Shown here in pieces: positions 44,257-54,131 of a DNA stretch of 64,000 bases. Where the stretch lies: positions 18,527,103 to 18,591,102 of the forward strand of contig BTPG01000004.1 in the NCBI GenBank assembly GCA_036245525.1, in the 5' to 3' direction. The first letter of the stretch is position 1. Every line of letters begins with the position of its first letter. Made by a program: the position numbers and the translations under genes. This stretch comes from Semisulcospira habei. Taxonomy: Eukaryota > Mollusca > Gastropoda > Semisulcospiridae. A model generated the notes under the pieces. That model made no database searches and was not told the origin of the DNA. It saw only the letters and a list, made by a program, of their open reading frames with translations.

Positions 44257-45102
44257 CTGAACACACACACATGCACAGCATGACCTCTCAGTAGCAAATC
44301 AAACAAATGACATTTTTCAATCCTTTTAAAAGCACTGTCATGTTGATCTGGTACAGTAATACCCTTGACCTTTCTCCTGCAACTGCTTATAGCTGACAGA
44401 TGAATATCCAATGATTTCAAAACTGCATGTGTTTTGACAAAAACAGTCGATTTTCACTGTTTTCGTCTAAATACATGCAAACGTCCATTATGCAATACCT
44501 TTGAGCCATCTCAAATCCTACAGTTGGCACTGGACTTTACACTTAAAAGTTCTAGTTCTAACTATCAAATGTCACACAAATATCAGCAATCAATTTCAAT
44601 CAGTTCTGATTTCTTCTTCTTTAACTTGATTCACTAATTTATGCACATTATAAATAAAAAATTTGAACAGTACTTTACAGGGAAAAAAAAACAAACCAAC
44701 AAACAACACCGACACAATTAAAGGGGATAATGACAGTAGAACACATTTTAATTGACCATTCTTATGACAGATCACCTGTCAATAAAGACCCTCAATGAGC
44801 TGGCTGTAGCCACCTCGATGATGTTCTTTAACCCATATCACACTGAGCTAAAAGCTTCAAATTTGTACACTGCCATATGCAAGTTACATAATAATACTTA
44901 CAGATAAGGATATAGACCAGTGGCTTTAGTTCAAGTGTGGTGCCAAAACAGCTTGGGGTCTAGAGGCACCAAGCTATTCTGGCACTACCCTTGAACTATT
45001 TTAATCAAACTTATTTCACACATTGATGTATTCAGAAACTGGTTGCTCCAAACATGTTCTACTGTCCGAGTGTCTCACAAACGAGACTGATCATGGGTGT
45101 AC
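44257..45102. other. WDR26 intron
   Basis: Mostly unremarkable AT-rich DNA, with a family-H element at 44828-45038. Confidence 0.7.
44828..45038. repeat. Composite element, family H
   Basis: TTAACCCATATCACACTGAG at the left; the right end ATTGATGTATTCAGAAACT has lost GGGTTAA. Confidence 0.75.
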
Positions 45103-45232
45103 CTTCACTGCCACTGGCAATGAAGTCCTGGTTGAGTCCCCCAAAACAGGAGAAAATGGTGTAGTAGCCTTGTGTCACCCCCTGGAACTTCCGCACCAGA
45201 ACACGATCTTTCAGATCCCACAGATGCACTCC
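45103..45232 (-). CDS. WDR26: WDR26 exon (penultimate blade)
   Basis: 130 nt between acceptor CTGAGTGCAG and donor GTGAAG|GTACAC. It reads [32 protein letters not shown] and [11 protein letters not shown], all strongly conserved WDR26 blocks. Phase 0 at the start; one base (G of GAC) at the end. Confidence 0.95.
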
Positions 45233-45849
45233 CTGCACTCAGGAATAACACAGAAAATCTCATAACACCCCAGAACATAAAGCTAAATAATAGTGAAAAC
45301 TTCATTCACAAAAGATGAATGAATGCATTCAGCCTTATCACAATACATTAATTTCAACTAAAGCCAAACTTTTTTTATACGTCAAGCACATTTAATTGAA
45401 TCAACTTGGCACCTTAGGCGCCAAACTGGACAGGCAACACCACTGACTCCTTCAAGACACCCTGCATGAATAGCTGCAAAAGTGTCACATAGCATTTCCA
45501 CTAGCAACACTTTAACACTTATGCAGCTATTGATGTAGGCACCTTGAATGAGTTAAGCTTTGGGGATATCGGGCATCACAGTCAAACCTGCAGGTATCAG
45601 GGACAGGGTTGGTGGGTTGTACTTTGCTTAACGTCCTGACAGCAACAAGTAGCCACTAAAGACAGGTGACTGTTTTTTGAGGGGTCTTTATGTCAAGGAA
45701 AGTACACTTCTTCGATGGCTGCCATAGACAGGTGACCGCATATAGAGGTGACAGCTAGAACAGGTTTGACTATCAGGATTTGATAAAACATCAAAAATGC
45801 TAGTGAGCGTTTATATGTAGATCTGTGTGTGAACAAAACATTGACTAAC
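45233..45849. other. WDR26 intron
   Basis: Contains a family-E element (about 45445-45556, right TTAA) and a fragment of the short retroposon tail (about 45610-45652, GCTTAACGTCCTGACAGCAA). Confidence 0.65.
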
Positions 45850-45928
45850 CTGAGTAGCTACATTCAACAATGCTAGCCGGCCCGTGTCATTGACAGAAAA
45901 CGACATGATGGGATGATCTTCCTGTAAT
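45850..45928 (-). CDS. WDR26: WDR26 exon (upstream blade)
   Basis: 79 nt between acceptor CATTTTGCAG and donor ACTCAG|GTTAGT. It reads [20 protein letters not shown] and LNVATQ, matching the blade before GVHLWDL in WDR26. It begins one base before the Leu codon, so an exon ending in phase 2 must lie upstream, beyond what can be found here. Confidence 0.93.
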
Positions 45929-45956
45929 CTGCAAAATGGACAACACAAAATGATCA

Positions 45957-46269
45957 ATAACTCATTCTACCCCAGACAGACCACAGCAAGATATGGATCG
46001 CCCATGACAGTTCAAGGGTGATGCCAGAATAGCTTGGCACCTATGAGCACCAAGCTATTCTGCCATCACCCTTGAGCTATCATGTGCAATGGCATATGCA
46101 AGCTACGTTATAGTACTTACGGAAAAGGATATAGACCAATGTCTTTAGTTCAAGGGTAGTGCAAGAATAGCTTGACGCCTCTAGGCGCCAAACTATTCTG
46201 GCACTACCCTTGAACTATTTTAGTCAAACTTGTTTCACACACTGGTGTATTCCGAATGATCAGGGTTAA
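45957..46269. repeat. Chimeric palindromic element (family G left, family H right)
   Basis: Family-G sequence with its own family-A palindrome (46012-46083) passes directly into the inner and right part of a family-H element (ATATGCAAGCTACGTTATAG ... GAATGATCAGGGTTAA) containing a second family-A palindrome (46147-46215). Confidence 0.65.
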
Positions 46270-46789
46270 CAGAATCTAGAGAGGAGCTAAAAAAAAACAC
46301 AAAAAAAAGCCATTTCTAATGAACAACTACCTAAAATGTATTTTTCTCTAAAATGTATTTTTTCGAAAAATACTTACCGATGGCATTACTAATAGGAAGG
46401 TACACTTAGCTTACCAATTTCAGCCTAAGCATCTGTTGTGTACACTACACAACCAGGGAGGCGACTCCAGGGAGTCGTTACCAAGAAACCCTGAGTGGAC
46501 TCCCCTGCCTCCCTATCCGGTCAGTCTTTGCCTTAGCTCAAAAGCGGCAAGCGGGGCAGGAGGGAGGGACCTCCGAGTAATGCCATTGCTAAGTATTTTT
46601 CAAAAAAATACATTTTAGAAAAAAATACATTTGTTCTCTCAAAACTTTTGCCGATGGCATTACTAATAGGAAGAATAGCGAATAAGAGGAGGGTGCCACC
46701 CCCTAAGCCATCTCCAAGCGTTAATTCGTAAGGACTAATCGCACCCCCTGTGCGATAAGTCATCAAGCCCCCCCCCAAATGCGCCCCAA

Positions 46790-47240
46790 CGATTTCAGCT
46801 GAGCGTGACCAACGGAGCCTGCGGCGCCGGGAGGGAGTGCTGCGCTGCCGAGATGTACCCCCACCCGGGCCAGGATGTCACGCTGGCCGGATAGGTCCCG
46901 TAGGTAGAAGCGGGTGACGGCAGAATCAGTCCGCCAGCCCACGGCTGCCCCAATGTCTCTCATTGCCGCTGCTCTGACCTCGTGCGCTCGGGTGCATAAC
47001 GTCTTGCTCCCTCTGGGGAGAGGTCTCGCCCGCAGACCGGATGACCCCGCGTAGCCCGGACGAGAGCGTCTGCGTGGAGATGTCACGTCTGCCCGGAGCC
47101 AAGGGCAGGAATAGACGAGGGCGCCCTTGTCCGAGTGGCTTGCTCTGCGCAGGTAGATTTTCAACGCCCGACGGGGTCCTGCTGACGGGGCTCCCGGGAC
47201 TGGTCCGCCCCATTGAGCAGGTGAAGGTAAGCACCAGGGG
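46790..47240 (-). pseudogene. DIRS copy 2: tyrosine recombinase remnant
   Basis: Two frames share it. RAHEVRAAAM carries the H-x-x-R box, then VGWRTDSAVTRFYLRDLSGQ carries the tryptophan and the tyrosine nucleophile block. An upstream LKIYLRRASHSDKGALVYS segment fits the core-binding to catalytic junction. A frame shift separates the upstream part. Confidence 0.75.
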
Positions 47241-48157
47241 TGCAGCGGCAGGTGGGCAATTTTGGCCAGGGATGTTGGGTCGGCGAGGAGCTGCACCGAT
47301 CCATTGGCCCGAACTGGGGACAGGAGGGCCCCAGCAAGAAAGCGTGGATCACCCTCACTCCGGTCGCTGAGGCGCGAGCTAGAAGGAAGCAGGTCTTCCT
47401 GGCCAGGTCTCCGTAACAGTCCGAGTTGAGCCATGACAGCATCCAGGACAAGTCAAGTGCCAAAGTCAGAGAGGTCCTTGCAGACACCAGGGTCGGGCCG
47501 CCCCCAGTGGCGATAAGTGTCTGCAATCATGGGCAGGTAACCTCTGAAAGTGATGGGGGCCAGGCGCCACTGGAAGAAGAGAAGAGCCACAGAAGAACTC
47601 GGCCAGCTGGGGAGTAGACAGATCTGTGGGGGAGAGCTGCTCAGCGGAGCATCAAGACTGGAGGGCCCGCCACTTCCCCTCAAAGACGATTCGGGTAGAA
47701 CCTCTGCATGCCGCTGCGATAGCTTCCACCGCTGCACTCGAGAAGCCTCTTGCAGCGCGGGCCTGCAGCAAACCTCCAAGCGTGTAGCAGCAGCGCTCTG
47801 GGCACGGGTGGTAAAGATTATGCCTGGGCCGCACGAGCCTTGAGCGTGGGGTAGGGGGCCTCTTGGGAGGGTCCATGGCGAGGCTCGGGGGGTCAGAGGA
47901 CCCGCTCCTGGTCCAACTGAACGGAGCCCCAGGAGCAGAACCGTGTTGCAGCCAACGAGCTTCTGGAGCACCTGGGTACCAGGACAGAAGGCGGAATGCG
48001 TACACTAGTTGGGCATCCCAAGGGATGCAAAGCGTGTGTACTGCCCCAACCAGTGGGTCCGGAAGGGCGAGACGAGGAGAGCGAGCGGTCTGTTTCATCT
48101 CGAGGCAAGGAGGTCGATCATGGAAGACTCCCAGCGTGTGCAGAGCCGTCAGAGAAG

Positions 48158-48523
48158 TCAGGGCGAAGCGCCTACCCTGTGCGGATAAGCTGGTCGCGAC
48201 ACGAGACAGAATCCGCAAGGACAATCCGGTGGCCCGGGATGGCTGCGTTCAGAGGGCAATGTCCCGATCTCTGCGCCACAGGGAGGACCTGGAACAAAGG
48301 GATGCAGAGGGAGGGCAGGCGCGTCCTGGCCTGGTCCTGTATGTGGGCCACTACCGTCGCATTGTCGGAGCGAACCAGGATATCCTGGGGACAAAGGTGA
48401 TTCTCCCCAGTGACGAGCGCAAGCCAAACGTCCTTCAATTCTAGCCAGACATGTCCGTCTGCGTGGTCCCTTAGCCAGCTGCCTGAGGATGTGCATAACT
48501 CCGGCCGCCGGTGTGCACCCCAT
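48158..48523 (-). pseudogene. DIRS copy 2: RNase H remnant
   Basis: ILVRSDNATVVAHIQDQART carries the SDN-TVV-I..Q block of Gypsy/DIRS RNase H domains and is followed by LPSLCIPLFQVL. It lies upstream (5') of the recombinase, as expected. Confidence 0.7.
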
Positions 48524-49027
48524 CCGGAGAGGCTCGCGTCCGTGTAGATGGGGAGCGGGGGGCGGAGGGGAGGAGAGCGGAACCCCCGACGCTAGCTAGG
48601 ACATATCCGGCCACCGCTGGGGAAGAGGTCGGACCAAGCAGACACTCGGATCAGGGCTGCCAGCTCGCCCGAGGACGGGTGCCCTTGGAGGAGCAGAAGC
48701 TACAGGGTCGGCTGCGAGTAGAGCCTATAGAGGGGGAGGCGGTCCACCGTTGCGCCCAGGAGTCCCAAGTGGTAGCCCGACCCTGGCTGGAAGATTCCCG
48801 CGCGAGACTCCCAAAGCGCTAGCCTGCGTGAGGGCGTGAGGACTGACTTGTCTCCGTAAGATACCGTCGGGTGGCCGGGTGCAAGGGCAGGTGCAGATCC
48901 GTGTCCGCTAGGTCGAGGCTTACCGCCGCTAACGAGGCTCTGGTTGTTTCCATCCGGAAGGGGAAGGCGCCCATCTACACCCATATAGCGCCAAGCGGTC
49001 TAAGATGGGTCGCTCCTTGCCGCCGGC

Positions 49028-49388
49028 TTGGGGACAACCAGTGCATCAACGTGGTATGGTCGTAGGCCTTGGGGACAACAACCAGTGCATCAACATGGTA
49101 TGGTCGTAGGCCTTGGGGACAACAACCAGTGCATCAACGTGGTATGGTCGTAAGCCTTGGGGACAACAACCAGTGCATCAACGTGGTATGGTCGTAGGCC
49201 TTGGGGACAACAACCAGTGCATCAACGAGGTATGGTCGTAGGCCTTGGGGACAACAACCAGTGCATCAACGTGGTATGGTCGTAGGCCTTGGGGACAACA
49301 ACCAGTGCATCAACGAGGTATGGTCGTAGGCCTTGGGGACAACAACCAGTGCATCAACGTGGTATGGTCGTAGGCCTTGGGGACAACG
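49028..49388. repeat. 44-bp minisatellite inside DIRS copy 2, about eight units
   Basis: Unit contains GTGGTATGGTCGTAGGCCTT then GGGGACAACAACCAGTGCAT; exact 44-bp steps at 49051, 49095, 49139, 49183, 49227, 49271, 49315 and 49359. No spacers, so not a CRISPR array. Confidence 0.95.
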
Positions 49389-50139
49389 AAGAGGCGACAG
49401 CGTGACGAGGGGCAACCTCCGAGGCCGCTTCCGGAGCCGAGAGACCACTTTGCCCTGAAGAGCTGCTGCCTAGCGCTGGTCGCCCGGAACCCGCGTCCAA
49501 AGGGGTGAGAGTCGCCACGGACAAGGAGCAGAGCCCAAGCCGGGCATCCAGACGCCTCAGGTCGCCGCTGGAGAGGTTGGTCGCGGAGCGATACTCAGCC
49601 TGATTCGCCACCCCTAGCACTGAGAGAAAGCCGCTTAGAGCAGCCGAGGTCGAGAGATCCCAGGTGCTTCCAAGCATCTCACACCGGACTGTGTTGCCAG
49701 CTCTAGGAGAGACCCGAGTAGCTCTGTCGTCTGTCCAACGTCTATTCCGGCCGACCCTTAGGAGCCTGAAAAGACACCCTAGTCCCCAGAGTTGTCCTGC
49801 CGGGGGAGTGCCGCAACTTCCGAGCGGTCCCGAAGCCAGGCTGCTGAGGGAGGGACTTGAGTCGCTTGGCTTGCCGAGGCGCAACTACCGGCGCTGCCAC
49901 TGTTCGCTTCAGGGGAGGGGCCGCTGACGAAAGAAGAAGTCCCATCCTGCCGTCCCCTTGGCCTCAGGAAAGAACCTGAGCCACAAAGCTGCTCTGCTGC
50001 AAACGCCTCTGCGGGATCCTGAGGGCCTGGGGCCTGAGGAAGAGAAGAACCGCTTGGCCTGTATTGGCGTCTACTTCTTTAAAGGGCGGTGGCCCCGCAG
50101 GAACGAATCAGTCGCGCTGCATCCTCCGAGGACCCAAAA

Positions 50140-52312
50140 GTAAATTTTTCTCTAAAATGTATTTTTTTGAAAAATACTTACCGATGACATTACTGTTAGG
50201 GACGTGTCTTAGCTAGCACAATTTTAGCCAAACTTTGGTTGTGTACCAGGGGAGGCAACAAGGGGCGCCCTTACCTAGGCCATATCCCGAGTAGCCTCCC
50301 TTCCATCCCCATGCGGGCAAACGCTCGCCAGATACTCGCCAGTCTGTTTACTTAGCTGACTAGCGGCAAGCGGGGTAGGTGGGAGGGTCCTTCGAGTAAT
50401 GTCATCGGTAAGTATTTTTCGAAAAAATACATTTTAGAGAAAAATTCATTTGTTTCCTCAAAATACATTACCGATGACATTACTGTTAGGGAGAATAGCG
50501 AATAGGAGGTGGGTGCCGCGAAGGGACACCAATAACCCCTGAACCGTCCAAGAGACCCGCCCACCCTGAAGCAACCTCCTGACAATTTTAGCTAAGGAAC
50601 CTGTGGCACCTGGGGTGCCGGGAGGGAGTGTTGCGCCGCTGCGATATCTCCCACCAGCAACAGGGTCTCATGCTGGCTGGAGAGGTCCCTCAGGTAGAAA
50701 CGGGTGAAGGTAGACTCATCTTGCCAGCCCACGGCTGCCGCACTGTCTTTGACGGCGCCGTCATGGTCGAATGCGAGTCTTGCGGCCATGACAGACCTCG
50801 TGAGCCCTGATGTACATACGTTTGGCTGCATCAAGGGTGAGGTACTGGTAGGCGGAGCGTATCACGCATTGGAGTCAGGAGGATATCGTCTGGGCTGAGA
50901 TGGTAGTTCTACCTGGGGACACAGGGAGGCATCGGCGTGTGTGTCCCCTGTGAAAGGCTCGTACCGCCGCAGGTACACACGCAAGACCTTCGCCGGGACC
51001 TGCTGACTGGTCTCTCGGGCAGAGTTAGCATCCATCAAGGGACGAATGGAGATTCACCGTGGGGCGGTCAAGAGAGACTGGGCCTTGGCTAGGAAGCCAG
51101 GTTGGTCAGTAGTTGCACAGCGCCATCCGTTCGGAGCTGTAAGCAGGAGTGGTGTGCTGAAAGGGCGTGTAGCTCACTGACCCCGGAAGCCGAGGCCAGG
51201 GCCCGTAGGAAGCAGTTCTTGCCCATCCCGTCGGCCAACCGCATCCAACGGCGTGGTTCGAAGCGGTCTGTGTTGAACCATGGCAACACCCAGGGTAGGT
51301 CCCACCTTGGAATAAGCGCGCGAAGGGCAGGGCTTGCAGGCACCAGGATCCGGCTGGCCCCAATGGCGGTAAGTGTCGGCGAACATAGCCGGTAGCCTCT
51401 AATGGTAATTGGCACCAAGCTGGTCGGTGAAGCGCCAGAGGAAGAACTCTGCCAGTTGTGGAACCATCAGCTCCGTGGGGGAGAGGTACATGTCGTCACA
51501 CCAGTCGCAGAGTACTCGCCACTTTCCCTCGTAGACTCATCAGGCCGAGGGAGTACGGGCTGTAGCGATAGCTTCCACTGCTGCAGTTGAGAAGCCGCTG
51601 GAGGTGAAGGCTTGCTGGACAACCACAAGGCGCGGCGGAGGAGAAGCTCGGGGCACGGAAGATATCGTTCCTGCCGTGGTTGCTAGAACATCGTGCGATG
51701 GGCGGGGAGCCGCAGCGGGGGCCCGAGGCGAGGTTCAGTAGGTCGTTACTCCACGACCTGGTCTAGCAGAAAGTAGTCACCAGGAGCACGATCGCGTAGC
51801 CACCCCTGAGCTGGAGCAGGACCTTGAGGATGAGCACCGCAGGTGGGTAAGCGTTCGCGACAAGGCCATCCCAGGGAATGGTGAGAGCATCGACTGCTCA
51901 GTCTAGCCGGCCTGGAACAGGGGAGACAAAGAGGAGGAGCTGTCGATCCACCTCGTAGCGAAGCGGTCAATCATGGGGTCTCCCAGTCTGCAATCTTTCG
52001 AAGAATGTCTGTCCGGAGTGCCCACTCGGAGTGTAGAAGCTGGCCGCGTCGAGAGAGGTAGTCGGCTAGGACCATCAGGTGGTCCGGGATGCGTCCCGCT
52101 CAAGAGTGAGACGCCTCGATCTTCGCACCTCTGGAGAACCCGGTAGAGGAGGATGCAGCAGGAGGAGAAGCGCGTCCTGCCCTGCTTCTGGATGTAGGAG
52201 ACTACTGTGGCATTGTCCGAGAGGATGAGAAGCTCCTGGTGCCGCAGACGAGATTCGCACGCGATGAGGCTAGCCAGATCACTCTAGCTCCAACCAGAAG
52301 AAGTACTGGGCC
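50140..52312 (-). mobile_element. DIRS-like retrotransposon copy 3, cut by the Polinton
   Basis: 3' terminal region at 50145-50510 (TTTTTCTCTAAAATGTATTT, ACTTACCGATGACATTACTG, inverted TTTTTCGAAAAAATACATTT). Recombinase nucleophile block (WQDESTFTRFYLRDLSSQ) at about 50640-50730 and RNase H block (SDNATVV region) at about 52200-52225, all on the minus strand. Homology to copy 2 stops at about 52310, where the Polinton begins. Confidence 0.75.
50600..50834 (-). pseudogene. DIRS copy 3: tyrosine recombinase C-terminal remnant
   Basis: AAAVGWQDESTFTRFYLRDL retains the tyrosine block; the upstream H-x-x-R box is in another frame and weakly recognisable. Confidence 0.65.
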
Positions 52313-52490
52313 AGAGAGGGGAGTTGTGGGTGTTTTTCGACAATTTATATCTATCCCAAATTTTCGGGATTTTGAGACCACAAACTTCCACGCCTTTCCT
52401 CCGCCCAATTTTCTTGGTTTTCTCCTTTTTTTCAGTAAAATAAAGATATCCAAATTCAATGACATTAAAATTAATATTTTTTATTATAAA
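52313..52490. repeat. Candidate left terminal region of the Polinton
   Basis: Starts at the DIRS junction and runs to the first gene. It contains TTTTTCGACAATTTATATC and an AT-rich leader ending TTATAAA just before the first ATG. Terminal-repeat status is inferred. Confidence 0.45.
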
Positions 52491-53024
52491 ATGAATCAAG
52501 ACGAATTACTTCTTCTAAACGATATTAATGCTGTAGAAAACAAAGACTTAGACTTGAAAAAACAGCGCCTTCTTTCTGTAGTTGTGTCAGGCAAGTCAAA
52601 GACTTATCTCGGTAAACAATACATGACAGAGGATATTGAATCTCTTACCTCTGATGAACTAATCAAGCTTCATTCAAAATATGAAAACCACATTGCTTCA
52701 CTAATGACTCGTGATTTGAGTCGATCTCTTGTATGCCTATACACAAAAGCAGTGAGTCACTTTCTACCTGTGGATAGTGACAGTCTTTCACACGACCTTG
52801 AAAGTAATCCTATTGTTTCAAGTTCAATTGGTAAATTAGCATGTGTAATGTTTTACAAGTTTGGAAATTACCTTGCTCCTGTCGTAACATTACTAGTTAC
52901 TGGGAGCCATATTGATTTCTCAAAAATAAATTTTACTGCAGAAGAAAATGGACGAAACCCAGACGACTCCACAACCGAACCCCAGTCCAGTTTTGACACA
53001 GGTTCAAACTGTGACGAAAACTAA
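52491..53024 (+). CDS. Polinton hypothetical protein (177 aa)
   Basis: Not recognised. The start is the ATG at 52491 directly after TTATAAA; the open frame extends upstream into DIRS sequence, but that part is not element-derived. The product is acidic at both ends, with a helical N-terminal half (ENKDLDLKKQRLLSVVV), a middle with one moderately hydrophobic stretch (LACVMFYKFGNYLAPVVTLL) and a Ser/Thr/Asp-rich tail. Its 3' end overlaps the next gene by 77 nt in another frame. It is the first gene of a plus-strand cluster ending in the integrase. Function unknown. Confidence 0.7.
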   Translation: MNQDELLLLNDINAVENKDLDLKKQRLLSVVVSGKSKTYLGKQYMTEDIESLTSDELIKLHSKYENHIASLMTRDLSRSLVCLYTKAVSHFLPVDSDSLSHDLESNPIVSSSIGKLACVMFYKFGNYLAPVVTLLVTGSHIDFSKINFTAEENGRNPDDSTTEPQSSFDTGSNCDEN

Positions 53025-53421
53025 AAGTCCAGGCAGGGTTGAGGCTGGAAAAAAATTAGCCGAATGGAACAGGAAAAAAAAATTACAGCTTCAGGCACAA
53101 ACAGAAAAGACTCATGTAACTGATCCACCGTCAGGATCGTCAGGACCGTCAGGACCTGTGTCAGTACCGTCAGGGCCGTCACACCCTCATCAAAGTGAGA
53201 GACAAACAACTAAGTCTGACCCTGACCCCGAACCTCAATCAACAAAATATATAATTGCCGGATTTGTTGTCGGATTTGGTTACGTAGGTTATCAATTATA
53301 CAAAAAATACAAACCACAGACTCGTACAGTGACCAGAAAATCAGACACTCCAAAAACAAAACCAGAAGTCGCCACATTACCAGTAACACCCAAAGCCGTT
53401 GACCCATTTTATATGCAGTAA
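52948..53421 (+). CDS. Polinton Pro/Ser-rich single-pass membrane protein (157 aa)
   Basis: Not a named family. Residues 1-30 are Pro/Thr/Gln-rich, 30-60 basic and lysine-rich, 60-100 low-complexity SGPSGP-type repeats. One membrane segment (YIIAGFVVGFGYVGYQLY, about 109-126) follows, with a basic tail RTVTRKSDTPKTK. The layout (long disordered N-terminus, C-terminal membrane anchor) suggests a virion membrane or scaffold protein, but that is inference. It overlaps the preceding gene by 77 nt. Confidence 0.7.
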   Translation: MDETQTTPQPNPSPVLTQVQTVTKTKSPGRVEAGKKLAEWNRKKKLQLQAQTEKTHVTDPPSGSSGPSGPVSVPSGPSHPHQSERQTTKSDPDPEPQSTKYIIAGFVVGFGYVGYQLYKKYKPQTRTVTRKSDTPKTKPEVATLPVTPKAVDPFYMQ

Positions 53422-53457
53422 ATAAAAAATATTATTTTAATTTTTCTTGCCTAAGAA

Positions 53458-53688
53458 ATGAATGACACAAAGAACATAATGAACCTTGTGTATCACTCTG
53501 CCGTAATCAGTGGATTAGCAGTAGCTTATTCTATGCTAGGAAAAAGTCTACTCAAAATGGAATCAGCAGACTTGAGTAGACTCGATTTCGAAGACAGCGC
53601 TAAGCTAATTGTAGTTGTTACAGCGTCGATTGCGACAAAAGATTTTCTTGTCAAGCAGGGAATTATTCCCGAAAATGTTTCTATGTAA
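53458..53688 (+). CDS. Polinton small hydrophobic protein (76 aa)
   Basis: Begins 36 nt after the previous stop. One clear hydrophobic stretch near the N-terminus (VYHSAVISGLAVAYSMLG) and a second weaker one (AKLIVVVTASIATKDFLV). No known domain. Small membrane proteins of this size sit beside structural genes in Polintons; the role is unknown. Confidence 0.65.
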   Translation: MNDTKNIMNLVYHSAVISGLAVAYSMLGKSLLKMESADLSRLDFEDSAKLIVVVTASIATKDFLVKQGIIPENVSM

Positions 53689-53696
53689 ATAAAAAT

Positions 53697-54131
53697 ATGG
53701 CGACGATAGCTATTATGATTGGTGGGGAAGTTGTTAACGCCCTCGCATTCAGTGGCTCTAATTATCTCTTTTCAAAAATGGGTAGAGAAGAATCTGCAGA
53801 AGAAATGAAACGTCACAATGAGGCAACAGAAAAACTTGCTCAAGCCCAGCAGGAATATGAAAAGAATAGAATTGAGAAACTTGATTTCATCAATGAAAAA
53901 CTCAGGCTTGAAGGCCACGCACAACATACATTTTCAAATACAGACGAAGCAATCAGGGAATATTTTCTTGTCACGGGTGAAGACATGTCTATCCCAAAAC
54001 CGAAACTAAGTGACTATTACAAACCGAGTACAGAACAAAGAAACGGAGAGATAATCTTTGTTCTAGTGGGAATGACATTTGTTTATTTTACAGGAGTTTT
54101 CATTGCTAGAAAAAATGGCAGCCGAAAATAA
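53697..54131 (+). CDS. Polinton coiled-coil membrane protein (144 aa)
   Basis: Starts 8 nt after the previous stop, after AAATAAAAAT. The N-terminus is hydrophobic (IAIMIGGEVVNALAFSGSNY). Residues 30-75 form a charged coiled coil (EEMKRHNEATEKLAQAQQEY and on), then a KPKLSDYYKPS linker and a C-terminal membrane segment (IIFVLVGMTFVYFTGVFIA) with a basic end. It overlaps the integrase start by 17 nt. Likely a virion or assembly protein by context only. Confidence 0.7.
   Translation: MATIAIMIGGEVVNALAFSGSNYLFSKMGREESAEEMKRHNEATEKLAQAQQEYEKNRIEKLDFINEKLRLEGHAQHTFSNTDEAIREYFLVTGEDMSIPKPKLSDYYKPSTEQRNGEIIFVLVGMTFVYFTGVFIARKNGSRK

Larger units (their letters stand above)
43187..45928 (-). other. 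WDR26: Gene span visible: WDR26, last four coding exons
   Basis: Exons 45850-45928, 45103-45232, 44083-44256 and 43187-43221 on the minus strand join in phase and read through the C-terminal WD40 blades of WDR26. WDR26 is the GID7-type substrate/scaffold subunit of the CTLH (GID) E3 ubiquitin ligase. The 5' exons (LisH/CTLH and first blades) are not found up to 64 kb, so the DIRS copies and the Polinton most likely lie in one WDR26 intron. Confidence 0.9.
46338..50139 (-). mobile_element. DIRS-like retrotransposon copy 2 (decayed)
   Basis: The 3' terminal region at 46338-46690 matches the right end of copy 1 in reverse complement (TCGAAAAATACTTACCGATG, CACAACCAGG, GCGGCAAGCGGGGCAG, second TTCTCTCAAAAC block). 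GC-rich coding remnants on the minus strand follow the DIRS order: upstream region, RT/RNase H, tyrosine recombinase. No open frame is intact. It abuts copy 3 at about 50140. Confidence 0.8.

Noticed and set aside
45105..45305. 66-aa minus-strand open frame over the WDR26 exon
   Set aside because: Wrong frame; the conserved WDR26 reading lies in another frame with proper splice sites.
49028..49388. CRISPR-like repeat array
   Set aside because: Units are contiguous 44-bp tandem repeats without spacers, in a eukaryotic transposon.
46760..50143. Open frames of 100-220 aa on both strands as host genes
   Set aside because: DIRS copy 2 remnants; homologous to copies 1 and 3.
52239..52490. 84-residue N-terminal extension of the first Polinton gene
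   Set aside because: It reads through DIRS sequence and the putative terminal repeat; the ATG at 52491 follows the AT-rich leader.
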